NCBI GenBank assembly: GCA_965279165.1
Contig: OZ257140.1
Coordinates: 1,674,001 to 1,738,000, forward strand
Length of the DNA: 64,000 nucleotides
Origin: JBAYIE01 sp965279165
Lineage (GTDB): Bacteria > Bacteroidota > Bacteroidia > UKL13-3
Reading direction: 5' to 3'
Shown here: positions 1 through 9,600 of the stretch, piece after piece
How positions within the stretch are numbered: the first letter of the stretch is position 1
Layout: each line of letters opens with the position of its first letter
Translations under genes and position numbers: made by a program
Notes under the pieces: model-generated
What the model was told of the DNA's origin: nothing
Seen by the model: only the letters and a program-made list of their open reading frames with translations
Databases searched by the model: none

Positions 1-667
1 TACCTGAAGTCGATTTTAAAGCGGGTTTTCCTTTCAGCGATGCATTGGTTCCAAAACCGGCAGTAAAATCCATGAAGTTAATATTCATGTTGAAGTTTAC
101 CCGAGAAAGATTTCCGGTAAAATCGCCCGGAAAAAACGCACCGTTTCCATACACCATGGTTCCATAATAATCTTTCTTCACTTGCAAGGTGTTTGTTGGC
201 GTTACAGTTACGTTTTTTACATAATTATTTCCACCAGCATATACTCCGGGATTAACAATTTCTGCTTTCCCTTTTGATTTGTCTTTGGCAAATTGTTTGC
301 TTGCTTCAATTTCGGCAGCGGACGGACAAGTAACATTAATGCCGCGACTTTTCCATTGCTCCAAAAAATAAGCATAACCCGCATCTGTAATTTCTTGCGC
401 CAAGGCATTGTCGAAGTTTTCGAGAGAAGCTTCAACACTTACTGAATTTGCGGTTCCTTTGGCATTGTTACCTCCGGCATCGGAAGCAAATACCCACGTA
501 CTAAATGTGATAGTGAAATGATCCAGCATCGACTCCGGAACCGATTCCAGAAGCAAACTACCTTTTCCTGTTAACGTTCCTTTCGACTTTTCAACGGTTA
601 CTTGAGAATAAGCAACCATGCTCAGCATCACCAAAACACCAAGCATAAATACATTCTTTGTTTTCAT
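1..667 (-). CDS. Secreted hypothetical protein, 3' end outside window
   Basis: The reading frame starts at the ATG complementary to 665-667 and stays open to the window edge, giving about 222 residues without a stop. The protein begins MKTKNVFMLGVLVMLSMVAYSQ, a clear Sec signal peptide with likely cleavage after AYS. The mature part is rich in Gly, Asn, Thr and Val (for example NFNMNINFMDFTAGFG), as expected of a beta-rich periplasmic or outer-membrane-associated protein. I recognise no family. Because the C-terminus is missing, a T9SS tail cannot be excluded. The start is chosen because the signal peptide begins there. Confidence 0.72.
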   Translation of the reverse strand, partial: MKTKNVFMLGVLVMLSMVAYSQVTVEKSKGTLTGKGSLLLESVPESMLDHFTITFSTWVFASDAGGNNAKGTANSVSVEASLENFDNALAQEITDAGYAYFLEQWKSRGINVTCPSAAEIEASKQFAKDKSKGKAEIVNPGVYAGGNNYVKNVTVTPTNTLQVKKDYYGTMVYGNGAFFPGDFTGNLSRVNFNMNINFMDFTAGFGTNASLKGKPALKSTSG

Positions 668-794
668 ATTGGAGGGTTTATTGTATACCAAATGTAGGGA
701 ATTAGGAGATATAAGTTATGAGTTATGAGATATAAGTTATGAGTTATGAATTGGACCTATCGGTATGCTGGGTGATTTAACATTAGGGTATACA

Positions 795-1238
795 TTAACA
801 CTTCAACACTACATCCAAATGATGCTCCAAATGATCCACATAATCTTCAATTAAAAAGACCAAGGTGTGATTTTCTTCGCCTCCGGTATTGCATAATTTT
901 TGCAAATCAGACTTAGGAATTCTTTTTATAACCTCCAGCATATGTTGGTTGTAGATGGTCCAGAACTGGATTAAATGTGTTAGATCCAATTCCTGATAAC
1001 CATGCAAAGCATTCCATTTATCTTGGTTGTACTTTATCGACGGAATTTCTTCATACCGCGCGCGGATAAAACGTTGGTGGTTGTTGGCAGCACTATTAAT
1101 CAAATGACCAAGAATTTCTTTCTTGCTCCATTTTAAGGGATTAGGTTTCGCCTCAAAATCCTCTTTGCTTATCTGCAATAATTTACGCGGTACCTCACGG
1201 ATAATTTTTTCTAATCGTTGAATGGCATTTTCAATCAT
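795..1238 (-). CDS. DinB-family putative metal-dependent hydrolase
   Basis: About 147 residues in the DinB/YfiT four-helix-bundle fold. His residues in the contexts GHLINSAANNHQRF (near residue 48) and DYVDHLEHHLD (C-terminal end) match the three-His metal site of this family, whose members include thiol transferases and uncharacterised hydrolases. The ATG at 1238 shares an ATGA overlap with the stop of the OsmC gene at 1235, implying translational coupling; an ATG four codons upstream (1250) is the alternative start. Pairing with a peroxide-detoxifying OsmC protein suggests, by inference only, a role in thiol or oxidative stress. Substrate unknown. Confidence 0.8.
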   Translation of the reverse strand: MIENAIQRLEKIIREVPRKLLQISKEDFEAKPNPLKWSKKEILGHLINSAANNHQRFIRARYEEIPSIKYNQDKWNALHGYQELDLTHLIQFWTIYNQHMLEVIKRIPKSDLQKLCNTGGEENHTLVFLIEDYVDHLEHHLDVVLKC

Positions 1239-1693
1239 GCTTTGGTACAAATTGGTTTACACACTACCTCAAAATTAACTGAGTTTGCGATATAACAAAT
1301 TTCATGCGCTTTATGGTGCAAGGCAATCGCTTGTTCAATCATTGATTCATCTGCAATTTTACATACAGGATGTAATACCACTTCCTTAAAACTACCACCC
1401 CCACTTTCTTTTTCTTCCATTATTCCGGTTGCTTCATCGGTATACGATAGCACCACAATTCCTTCGAGAGCGCAAACATATAAATAGGAAAGCATATGAC
1501 ACGACGATATGGCTGCTACCAGCAAATCTTCGGGATTGAGTTTGGATTTATCACCAACATGCGGATTGTCGGTTGTTAAATGCAAATCCGGTTTACCTGC
1601 AACTTTAACAGAATGGCTTCTATCGTACGTTTTAATATTGCTGTTTCCATTGCCTTCCCAGGTAGTGGATACTTTGTACTGATGTATATGCAT
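1235..1693 (-). CDS. OsmC/Ohr-family peroxiredoxin-like protein
   Basis: 152 residues, the usual OsmC length. The N-terminal part (HQYKVSTTWEGN) forms the first strand pair; NPEDLLVAAISSCHMLSYL holds the first redox Cys (about residue 65) and HEICYIANSVNF the second (about 132). OsmC/Ohr proteins reduce organic hydroperoxides in the cytoplasm using this Cys pair. It is the first gene of a two-gene minus-strand unit with the DinB-family gene, overlapping it by the ATGA motif. Family membership is clear; whether it is Ohr-type or the broader OsmC type cannot be decided by eye. Confidence 0.88.
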   Translation of the reverse strand: MHIHQYKVSTTWEGNGNSNIKTYDRSHSVKVAGKPDLHLTTDNPHVGDKSKLNPEDLLVAAISSCHMLSYLYVCALEGIVVLSYTDEATGIMEEKESGGGSFKEVVLHPVCKIADESMIEQAIALHHKAHEICYIANSVNFEVVCKPICTKA

Positions 1694-1784
1694 ACTTTCT
1701 ATATCTATCTGTTTAAAGAAATTAAACTATTCGTTCCATTTACCATCAAGTTTTTCTGTTGCGTTCAATCAATCTAAAAACCCA

Positions 1785-1889
1785 CTCTCTCTCCTTCCCT
1801 AATCACTCATCCCTTATCCCTTACCCCTAATCACTTATCCCTTCCCCCTAATCACTTACCCCTTATCCCTAATCACTTACCCCTCATCA
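1785..1889. repeat. Low-complexity CACTAATCCC-type intergenic repeat
   Basis: About ten degenerate copies of a short word of the form ccctaatcactta/tccctta run between the OsmC gene and the first GNAT gene. The same wording, often in the other orientation (ggggttagtgattagggg), recurs in the repeat fields near 3.5-4.6, 22.7-26.5, 35.9 and 43.1 kb. No gene or promoter is evident here. Confidence 0.6.
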
Positions 1890-2441
1890 CTATCCCCTAT
1901 AAACCCTAAAAATATTTACAGGATCTCCATGATGGTTTATCGTTTTATCCAACACCATTCCATTTTTCATTGCCACTTTTGCCGAGGCCATATTATCGAC
2001 ATGCACCATCGAAATTAAAGATTCGCGATAGTTGTTTGCAAAGACAAATTCTTTGCAAGTTTTGGCTGCTTCAATTGCATAACCTTGGTTTCTAAATTCC
2101 GGCATCAACGAATAACCAATTTCTAATTCTTCTTTTTCTTCAACCGTTTGTATCAGCAAACCACACTGACCAACAAATGCACCGCTGCTTTTCTCAATGA
2201 GCGCATTCATTCCTCCCAATCCATTGGAGTATCGGTGAAATACTTTATCAAACCATATCTTACAACGAGCTACAGGATCTACCTCTTCCAACTGAATCGG
2301 TGAAAATATATATTTCAATGAATCCGGATACGCACAAAATCGCAACCAAGTATCAAAATCTTCTTCGGTAATTCTGCGGTAAAGCAATCGTTCTGATTCT
2401 TGTCCCTCGAGAGAATAGGTATATGTGGGTTTAATTTCCAT
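1890..2441 (-). CDS. GNAT N-acetyltransferase
   Basis: About 183 residues from the ATG at 2441 (MEIKPTYTYSLEGQESERLLYRRITEEDF), chosen because it aligns with the usual GNAT beginning and lies 2 bases after the upstream stop; a longer frame to 2498 would overlap that gene by 55 bases. The acetyl-CoA loop is the region IGYSLMPEFRNQGYAIEAAKTC, and FANNYRESLISMVHVDNMASAKVAMKNGM is the typical RimJ/RimL-like C-terminal half (quoted here as two shorter landmarks: RNQGYA and NMASAKVAMKNG). Last gene of a three-GNAT operon. Substrate unknown. Confidence 0.85.
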   Translation of the reverse strand: MEIKPTYTYSLEGQESERLLYRRITEEDFDTWLRFCAYPDSLKYIFSPIQLEEVDPVARCKIWFDKVFHRYSNGLGGMNALIEKSSGAFVGQCGLLIQTVEEKEELEIGYSLMPEFRNQGYAIEAAKTCKEFVFANNYRESLISMVHVDNMASAKVAMKNGMVLDKTINHHGDPVNIFRVYRG

Positions 2442-2443
2442 AA

Positions 2444-2989
2444 TTAACGGTTGACTAAATTTTCCCATTCGCTTTTTATCATCCGATACCGATAGCAATC
2501 CCGCTCAAGCGAAATAATTTGTTCCACAAAAAGGAGTCCGCATTTTTGTAAAACATGTTGCGATGCTTTGTTTTCAATATGTGCTTTACCAATAATTTCA
2601 TTCAATTTCAATTCCGTGAAACCATATTCCAATGCCGCTTTTGCCGATTCCGTCGCATACCCTTTTCCCCAATAATCCGGGTTTAAACGGTAACCTAAAT
2701 CGTAGTAAGTAGGCAAACTATTTTCCGTTTCCTTTTCAAACTTCAAACCACTCCAGCCTATAAAATTTCCGGAGCTTTTTTCGATAACGGCCCAACGACC
2801 AATACCGTTATCCTGATATTGGCGGTTAATTAAAGCAATTGCGTTTCGGATTTGTTCGATTGTGGTTACGGGTTTATTGCCTAAGTATGTATGAACAATT
2901 GGATTCGAATCCATAGCAAAAAAAGCTTCTTCATCTTCTGGAAGTATATCACGTAATAACAATCTTTCTGTTTCGATATAATATTTCAT
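2444..2989 (-). CDS. GNAT N-acetyltransferase, RimJ/RimL type
   Basis: 181 residues beginning MKYYIETERLLLRDI, the standard RimJ/RimL-like opening. The acetyl-CoA-binding motif A is present as NPDYWGKGYATESAKA (about residues 100-115), followed by the ENKASQHVLQKCGL segment. Such enzymes acetylate N-terminal amines of ribosomal proteins, amino acids or drugs; nothing here fixes the substrate. Its ATG overlaps the stop of the upstream GNAT gene by 4 bases, and the downstream GNAT gene starts 2 bases after its stop, so the three are probably cotranscribed. Confidence 0.88.
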   Translation of the reverse strand: MKYYIETERLLLRDILPEDEEAFFAMDSNPIVHTYLGNKPVTTIEQIRNAIALINRQYQDNGIGRWAVIEKSSGNFIGWSGLKFEKETENSLPTYYDLGYRLNPDYWGKGYATESAKAALEYGFTELKLNEIIGKAHIENKASQHVLQKCGLLFVEQIISLERDCYRYRMIKSEWENLVNR

Positions 2990-3465
2990 TGCGATTGAAT
3001 AAATTTTCGGTAAGTAGGTTCCTGGTGCAATTTAAAACCACTTAACTTATATACAAATTCTCCTTCCTCGGTGGCGTGCAACTCAAATGCTTCAACGCCA
3101 TATTTGCTTGCCTCATCTGTTAAGCATTGTAAAATACCTTTGCAAATCCCCTTTCTACGAAACGCAGGAACGGTATACATATTCATGATATAACCCCATT
3201 TGCCACTTAGGATTTTATAGTTGCCCGGCAGCTCCCTTATATGCACGGTACCGATTCCGGCAACTTCATTCCCAACTGATGCAATAAAAGAAATACATCC
3301 GCTTTCCGAAAAGGGTTTCGCAAAATAATTGGTCAGTTGATTAAGCAATACAGCTGTTTTTTCGGGTGGTTGCACACCTAATAATTCCTGTGCAAAACGC
3401 AATCGATATTCTGCCAACAATTTCGCATCCGATTCGGTGGCAAGTTTATACATGATGTGATTCAT
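2986..3465 (-). CDS. GNAT N-acetyltransferase
   Basis: 159 residues. The centre carries MNMYTVPAFRRKGICKGIL, an Acetyltransf_1 motif A with the R-R-K-G-I-x-K-G pyrophosphate loop, and the end has the usual beta-bulge segment (VYKLSGFKLHQEPTYRKF). It is first in a three-gene GNAT operon. A start at the ATG at 3453 (MYKLATESDA) is equally possible since the fold normally begins about there. The three proteins are divergent paralogues rather than recent copies. Substrate unknown. Confidence 0.85.
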   Translation of the reverse strand: MNHIMYKLATESDAKLLAEYRLRFAQELLGVQPPEKTAVLLNQLTNYFAKPFSESGCISFIASVGNEVAGIGTVHIRELPGNYKILSGKWGYIMNMYTVPAFRRKGICKGILQCLTDEASKYGVEAFELHATEEGEFVYKLSGFKLHQEPTYRKFIQSQ

Positions 3466-4748
3466 GTTTCAAGTATAATTAAAAAGGGAGAATGGTTGAC
3501 GGATCACAGTTAACGGATCACCGTCAACGGTTAACTGTTATCGGTTCACTAACCCCTGACCCCTAATCACTAATCCCTTTTTTGCCACAGATTTCGCAGA
3601 TTACACAGATGACAGATCACGATGAAACAGATCACAATTAACTATTATCTAATCACTGACCCCTAAGTACTAACCCCCTTTTTATAGCCACAGATTACAC
3701 AGATTTTTTAAAATAATACCTCTCGTTGGCATGAAGCCAATAAACGATAACGGATCACAGTTAACAGTTCACTAACCCCTGACCCCTTATAACTAATCAC
3801 TTTAAATAACACAGATTAAATTCCAATATCCCAACCCCATCGGGGTGACATTATTGTAGAAAAATATAGAAACCGCAACCAGAACCCTGTAAGGGTGACA
3901 TTATTGTTTGATTTTTTTATCGCAGAGGGCGCAAAGAGTTTCACCACAGCGGCACAGAGGACACAGAGTTTTATAAATGAACTTGCGTTTGGCATGAAGC
4001 CAAAAAAGTTACTTATTTGTTTAATGAAAATTTTCTCGATTCAGTGAACCGTCGACCGATAACTGTGAACTGATAACCGATTACTGATAACCTCTTCATA
4101 AACCGCAAAGGACGCCAAGAGTTTCACCACAGCGGCACAGAGGACACAGAGTTTTATAAATGAGCAATCGTTTGGCATGAAGCCAAAAAAGTTACTTATT
4201 TGTTTAATGAAAACTTTCTCGATTCAGTGATCCGTCGACCGATAACTGTGAACTGACAACCGATAACTGATAACCTCTTCTTAAACCGCAAAGATCGCAA
4301 AGAGTTTCATCACAGAGGCACAGAGGACACAGATTTAAAAACCCCAGAGGGGTGACATTATTGTAGAAGAATTTAGAATCCGCAACCAGAACCCTGTAAG
4401 GGTGACATTATTGTTTGATTTTTTAACGCAGAGGACACAGAGTTTTATAAATGAGCAATCGGTTGGCATGAAGCCAAAAAATGTTCACGGTTCACTGAAG
4501 CCAAAATAGAATAACGAATGACCCTTATAAGATTCACTTATAACTTATATCTTAAAACTTATAACTACTGAATGACTAATGACTTCTGCCTAATGACTAA
4601 TGCCTCCTGCCTTCTGTCTCTTGCCTTCTAATAGGATAATTACCAAAAAAGCAGTCACTCCTACTTCAACACCTCAACACTTTAACACCTCAACACTCGT
4701 CCACCGTAGCTTTAGCGAAGGTGGGCAACCCAACTAAAACACTAAGCA
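3466..4748. repeat. Intergenic repeat field A
   Basis: 1.28 kb with no credible gene. It is a mosaic of short words: four copies of the hairpin TTGGCATGAAGCCAA (near 3729, 3990, 4172, 4464), 'gtgacattattgt' preceded by small CCCC/GGGG or CCCT/AGGG hairpins (3834-3907, 4343-4411), 'cacagaggacacagag' phrases, and chains of 'gaccgataactgtgaactg'. A near-exact tandem duplication of about 183 bases is listed separately. The same words, in the opposite orientation, build the fields at 22.6-26.6 and 35.6-36.2 kb. Confidence 0.8.
3936..4301. repeat. 183-base tandem duplication
   Basis: Two near-identical units (3936-4118 and 4119-4301) each begin 'gagtttcaccacag' and run through 'cacagaggacacagag', the TTGGCATGAAGCCAA hairpin and 'cgattcagtgaaccgtcgacc'. 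A third, rearranged partial unit begins at 4302. The high identity suggests recent slippage or unequal recombination. Confidence 0.75.
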
Positions 4749-5990
4749 CTAAAACACCCAGCACTTAAAAATCCATTCCAAAATTTCCTCTGCATCCAAA
4801 ATCGACCACGAATGCGGATGCCTATTTCCTTCGATGCGATACCCTTTTCCGAAGGCATTGATGAACTCCGCCTTTGGATTTCCCATTTGTTGCAACATCA
4901 TAATCATGGCAGTTTGATCCAAGGCATTCATATCATACATATCCACTCCGCGGTTTTGCATCCACCAAACCGGATCTACATCGCAATAAATTCGTGTAGG
5001 CGTATTTTTTAAATAAGCTGCATTGCCACCATTGCTCTTGGCATTTGAATAACACGAATAGTACTCGTATCTGTCTCTTGCTTTATCCGGACTGCCACCA
5101 CAATATTTTTCCAGTTCCCGAATGCCATACAAAGGTTCGTTGGCTTCGGGGTTCTTTTTTAATTTCCGTTGAAACATGGTATAAATATTTTCCAAATCGC
5201 AAGGACCATCCACACTAAATACTGCCGCCGGTTTAATCGCTGTTTTATTTGGAAATTCATTTGCCAGTTCGGTATAACGCAAACTAAATAATCCGCCCAT
5301 CGACCAACCGCCCATGGCAATTTTATCTTTCGGAATTGCATACCGTTTGGTTGCATCGCTCAACATGGTATTCATTAATGCGATTACTTGGTCGGTTAAT
5401 GCCAATCGCTGGTTAACCGACAAAGCCAAAACCACCAGTTGGTTTTTATAGGCCATCTCACATAAAGCTTTGGTGCTACTTAACAAATGCTCTGTCGTTT
5501 CCCATGTGCCGGGCATCAATACCAATGCACCTTTTACATTTCCTTCAGGAACCAAAGCATGGTAGTACAATTGTTTGTTGTTGTTATCGCCCACATACAT
5601 ATCGGTACTGTCGTTTTCCGAAACCACATGCCGGTACAATCGTGACAATAACTTCCCATCCAAATCCAACAATTCACCCTCGAAAAAATTTCCCTGCAAC
5701 TTGCGGTTGCCAAATACAAACACACCTTGTCCATGTGGTTTGCCTTTCATCATGTTTCCTGTATACCGCGAAGTTTCCTTGCCTTTGGTAAATCCAACCA
5801 AAACGCCTTCTCCCTCTGCCAGCTTGTTTTTACAGCCCCCCGACCAGATGATGCTGTCTTCTGCAAACGTATGCTTATACCAAACGGTACAGCCGGTTTT
5901 TTTATCTGCGATAAAATTGCCGGGGGATTCTTGGGCGGAGAGGGAAATGGATAGACTTAACAAGCAAATGAAGTGTATTATCTTTTCCAT
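4749..5990 (-). CDS. Secreted MORN-repeat alpha/beta hydrolase
   Basis: About 413 residues from the ATG at 5990, chosen because a signal peptide (MEKIIHFICLLSLSISLSAQ) starts there. After it come MORN-like repeats (YTGNMMKGKPHGQGVFVFG, about residues 75-105), then an alpha/beta hydrolase domain with the nucleophile elbow GGWSMGG (Ser about 230) and a C-terminal catalytic His candidate in RHPHSW. The layout resembles secreted esterases or dienelactone-hydrolase-like enzymes. Substrate unknown. The MORN part probably mediates membrane or protein contact. It stands alone between a repeat field and an MNT gene. Confidence 0.8.
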   Translation of the reverse strand: MEKIIHFICLLSLSISLSAQESPGNFIADKKTGCTVWYKHTFAEDSIIWSGGCKNKLAEGEGVLVGFTKGKETSRYTGNMMKGKPHGQGVFVFGNRKLQGNFFEGELLDLDGKLLSRLYRHVVSENDSTDMYVGDNNNKQLYYHALVPEGNVKGALVLMPGTWETTEHLLSSTKALCEMAYKNQLVVLALSVNQRLALTDQVIALMNTMLSDATKRYAIPKDKIAMGGWSMGGLFSLRYTELANEFPNKTAIKPAAVFSVDGPCDLENIYTMFQRKLKKNPEANEPLYGIRELEKYCGGSPDKARDRYEYYSCYSNAKSNGGNAAYLKNTPTRIYCDVDPVWWMQNRGVDMYDMNALDQTAMIMMLQQMGNPKAEFINAFGKGYRIEGNRHPHSWSILDAEEILEWIFKCWVF

Positions 5991-6160
5991 AAAGTGAATA
6001 ATTAACAATTTGGATGAGAGGAATTTCATGAAATAACGAAATATGCCAAAAAATAGTACGAATAGATTAAACTATGCGTATAACTTATTATTTGGAAAGT
6101 TCAGCAGCCCAGGAATTGCTAATAAAACAAACTATTAAACCGGGTCGCGTTCGTTGGGTT

Positions 6161-6451
6161 TCAAATATATTTAACTTCTTTAAGTATGGATTCTCTAAGT
6201 CTTTCTTTAAGTGCATTATTCGTTACAAGGTCAATGGGTATACCAAAAGACTGTTCTAAAAAATGTTCTAAAGTAAAAAACTCCCATCCGATGGGTTCCG
6301 AAAATTCAACCAATAAATCTAAGTCGCTAGTTTCGGTTTGTTGGCCCTTTACAAAAGATCCAAAATACCCAATACGGCTCACATGAAACTTGTTTGCAAG
6401 TTCTGGCTTCAAATGCTGCAATTTGGTTTCTATCTCGACCTTGGTTAACAT
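6161..6451 (-). CDS. MNT-type nucleotidyltransferase (antitoxin-like), orphan
   Basis: 96 residues. The polymerase-beta-like motif is GYFGSFVKGQQTETSDLDL, with GS and the D-L-D metal pair (about residues 33-45), the signature of minimal nucleotidyltransferases such as MntA. These usually AMPylate and neutralise a HEPN toxin encoded next to them. The 170 bases downstream hold no HEPN frame and the next gene upstream is on the other strand, so the partner is missing or elsewhere. Ending LKERLRESILKEVKYI is typical of the family. Confidence 0.82.
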   Translation of the reverse strand: MLTKVEIETKLQHLKPELANKFHVSRIGYFGSFVKGQQTETSDLDLLVEFSEPIGWEFFTLEHFLEQSFGIPIDLVTNNALKERLRESILKEVKYI

Positions 6452-6659
6452 ATTTGCAAGTTAGTTAATTTTAACAAACTCAAAATAGTGGCTTGAGAAT
6501 TTTAATCAACCTCTTAAATATAATAAACCCTATATTGTATCCATATTATTTATTTTATCATTGGGCTGTTCAAGCGAATGATAGGATAAATTAGATTTGA
6601 ATATACTTTTACTAGTCTCCTTCCTTTACCTTGTTTTAACGCACTTAATTTCAATTACC

Positions 6660-9600
6660 ATGAAGAAACTTTTTCTCACCTGTCTGTCTTTTTGCCTTTT
6701 CTTTTCCACGGTTGTTGTTGCACAAGCACCGGTAAAACAATGGGACGTTACTTTGGGAGGTACAGGGAATGATATCCTATATCATACTTTTCAAACTACT
6801 GATGGCGGTTATATCGTTTGTGGCGTTTCAACAACCAGTGCATCCGGTGATGTGACCGATTCTTCAAAAGGCGGTGCTGACTATTGGATAATAAAATTGG
6901 ATAGTTCCGGCGTTAAGGAATGGGATAATTTATTAGGAGGCAGTGGAAATGAAAGCGCTTCAAAAATTATCCAAACTGCAGATGGGGGTTACCTTGTTGG
7001 GGGTTGGTCGATGTCGGGAATTTCCGGTGATAAATCACAAAACAACAGAGGTGGTTATGACTATTGGATTGTAAAATTGAACTACGCAGGTGTAAAACAA
7101 TGGGATGCACGTTACGGAGGTGACCAAGACGATCAAATGTTGGATATGGTTACTACTTCAGATGGAGGGTATTTGCTTGGAGGTAGAAGTTATTCAGCAA
7201 TTTCAGGCGACAGAACAGAATCCAACCAGGGATCGGCGGATTATTGGTTGGTTAAAGTTAACAGCCTCGGCGTAAAACAATGGGATAAGCGGTTTGGAGG
7301 AAATCTCGAAGATTATTTGTCTTCATTAATAAAAACCAACGACGGAGGATACTTGTTGGGAGGTTCCTCTCTATCCATACTTTCCGGAGATAAAACCAAG
7401 AATAAAGTTGGCAGCAGCGGCAATGATTATTGGGTGGTTAAAATTAACAGCAGTGGCGTAAAACAATGGGATGTGGTTTTTGGTGGTACAGGAAATGATG
7501 CGTTATCTGCAATGAAAAACTCGTCAGATGGAGGATTTATACTGGGTGGGCAATCCAATTCTATTATCTCGGGTAATAAAACACAAAACTCAAAAGGATC
7601 AGATGATTATTGGATTGTTAAAATATCGAGTACCGGCTCTTTTCAATGGGACGCAACATTAGGTGGAACTTTAAATGATAACCTTTACTCCATTGAACAA
7701 ACTATCGACGGAGGATATGTGCTCGGAGGATCTTCATCGTCGGATAGTACCGGCGACAGAAACATAACTTCACGCGGTTCGGCTGATTATTGGATAGTAA
7801 AATTGAATTCGGTTGGAATGAAACAATGGGATAACGCATTTGGAGGAAACAATGATGACAATTTAAAAACAGTAATGCCAACTTCAGATGGGGGATACAT
7901 AATAGGAGGCTATTCTACATCCGGAATATCCGGTGAAAAATCACAAGTAGCAAAAGGTATTTATGACTTCTGGTTAGTTAAGGCCGGTAGTTATATAACT
8001 CCTGCCATTTATACAGGTTCTCTTGGCCCTCAGTTTTGTTGCCCCGGTAAATCGTTAATTGTACCCTATACTACAGCCGGTGTTTTTAATCCCGGAAATG
8101 TATTTACAGCACAATTAAGCGATAGCCTTGGCAACTTTACCATACCAATTAATATTGGAACCATCACCAATACCCTTTCCGGAAACATTCAGGCAATTAT
8201 TCCAAAAACTGCTAATGCAGGTTCTGCCTATCGCATTAGAGTCGTTAGTAGTAATCCAATGGTTATCGGTTCTCTAAACAATTATAATTTAAGTATTGAA
8301 AAACCTGCAACCCCAACTTTTACCATTAGTGGTGTTGTCTTAACTTCATCAACTGCACATACGTATCAATGGAATTATAATGATACTGCAATAACCGGTG
8401 CAAATGCACAAACTTATGCGGTAACAAAAGATGGTAATTATAGTGTATCCATTGCAGATATAAATGGTTGTTGGGCTACTTCGACGACACAAACCATAAA
8501 CATTTCCAATCCTTCAATTACAACTTTATCCGATTCAGATTCTTCTTTCTGCATCGGTGAACCCGTTAATGTTGAATTTAGCATCATTGGTGCTTTTCTT
8601 ACCGGAAATACTTTCACCGCACAATTGAGTGATTCAACAGGTAGCTTTTTAAATCCAGAAAATATTGGATCCATTAATAGCCAAACTCCAAGTACAATTT
8701 ATGCTACTATTCCAATTACCGTTGCAGCTGGAACCAAATACCGGATTCGGGTAATTGCCAATAATCCACCAACGATTGGAACGGATAATGGAAGTCCTTT
8801 AGATATTAAAACCATTACAATACCAACCATTACTGTCAATGGAAATATCTTAACTGCTTCTGAAGGTTTAGCCTACCGATGGTTTCTGAATATGGAAGAA
8901 ATTTTAGGCACTACAACCCGCTCCATAACCATTACACAGAATGGGGAATATGTAGTAATGGTAACTGATATCAACGCATGCGGAATTGGTTCAGCGATGG
9001 TTAATATTACTAGCTTTGAGCCACCGGATCCGGTTAAAAAGATTATCGCTGCAGGAGGTTATCATTCCATTTACAGCTGCTCAGACGGGCTAGCTAACGC
9101 AGTGGGAAAAGGTAACGATGCACAACTTGGCAATGGAACTTGGATTAGTTCACCAACACCTGTTCTAGTTAGTGGCCTCACCGGAATTACTTCGGTAGCA
9201 GCAGGAGAACATCATTCTATTTTTGTGAAAAATGACGGTACTGTATGGGCATGTGGTCAGAACGGTCCTGGGCAACTTGGCGATGGAACAACAATTAATA
9301 AATCTATTCCTGCAAAGGCAATTGGCCTTACAGGAATAATTGCAGCCGCGGGCGGACGGGCTCATTCACTTTTTTTGAAGGATGATGGTTCTGTTTGGGC
9401 GGTTGGTTTAAATTTAAATGGCCAACTAGGCGATGGAACAATTGTTAGTCAATCTACTCCAATCCAAATAGTTGCTCTCACAGGAATTATTGAAGTCGCT
9501 ACTGGAGCATATCACTCTCTTTTTCTGAAGAATGATGGCACTGTTTGGGCGGTTGGACATAATTATTACGGACAACTTGGCGATGGTACAACAATTGATA

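Noticed and set aside
6074..6259. Plus-strand frame near the first MNT gene as a possible HEPN partner
   Set aside because: It overlaps the MNT gene in antisense and lacks the R-x4-6-H motif of HEPN toxins.
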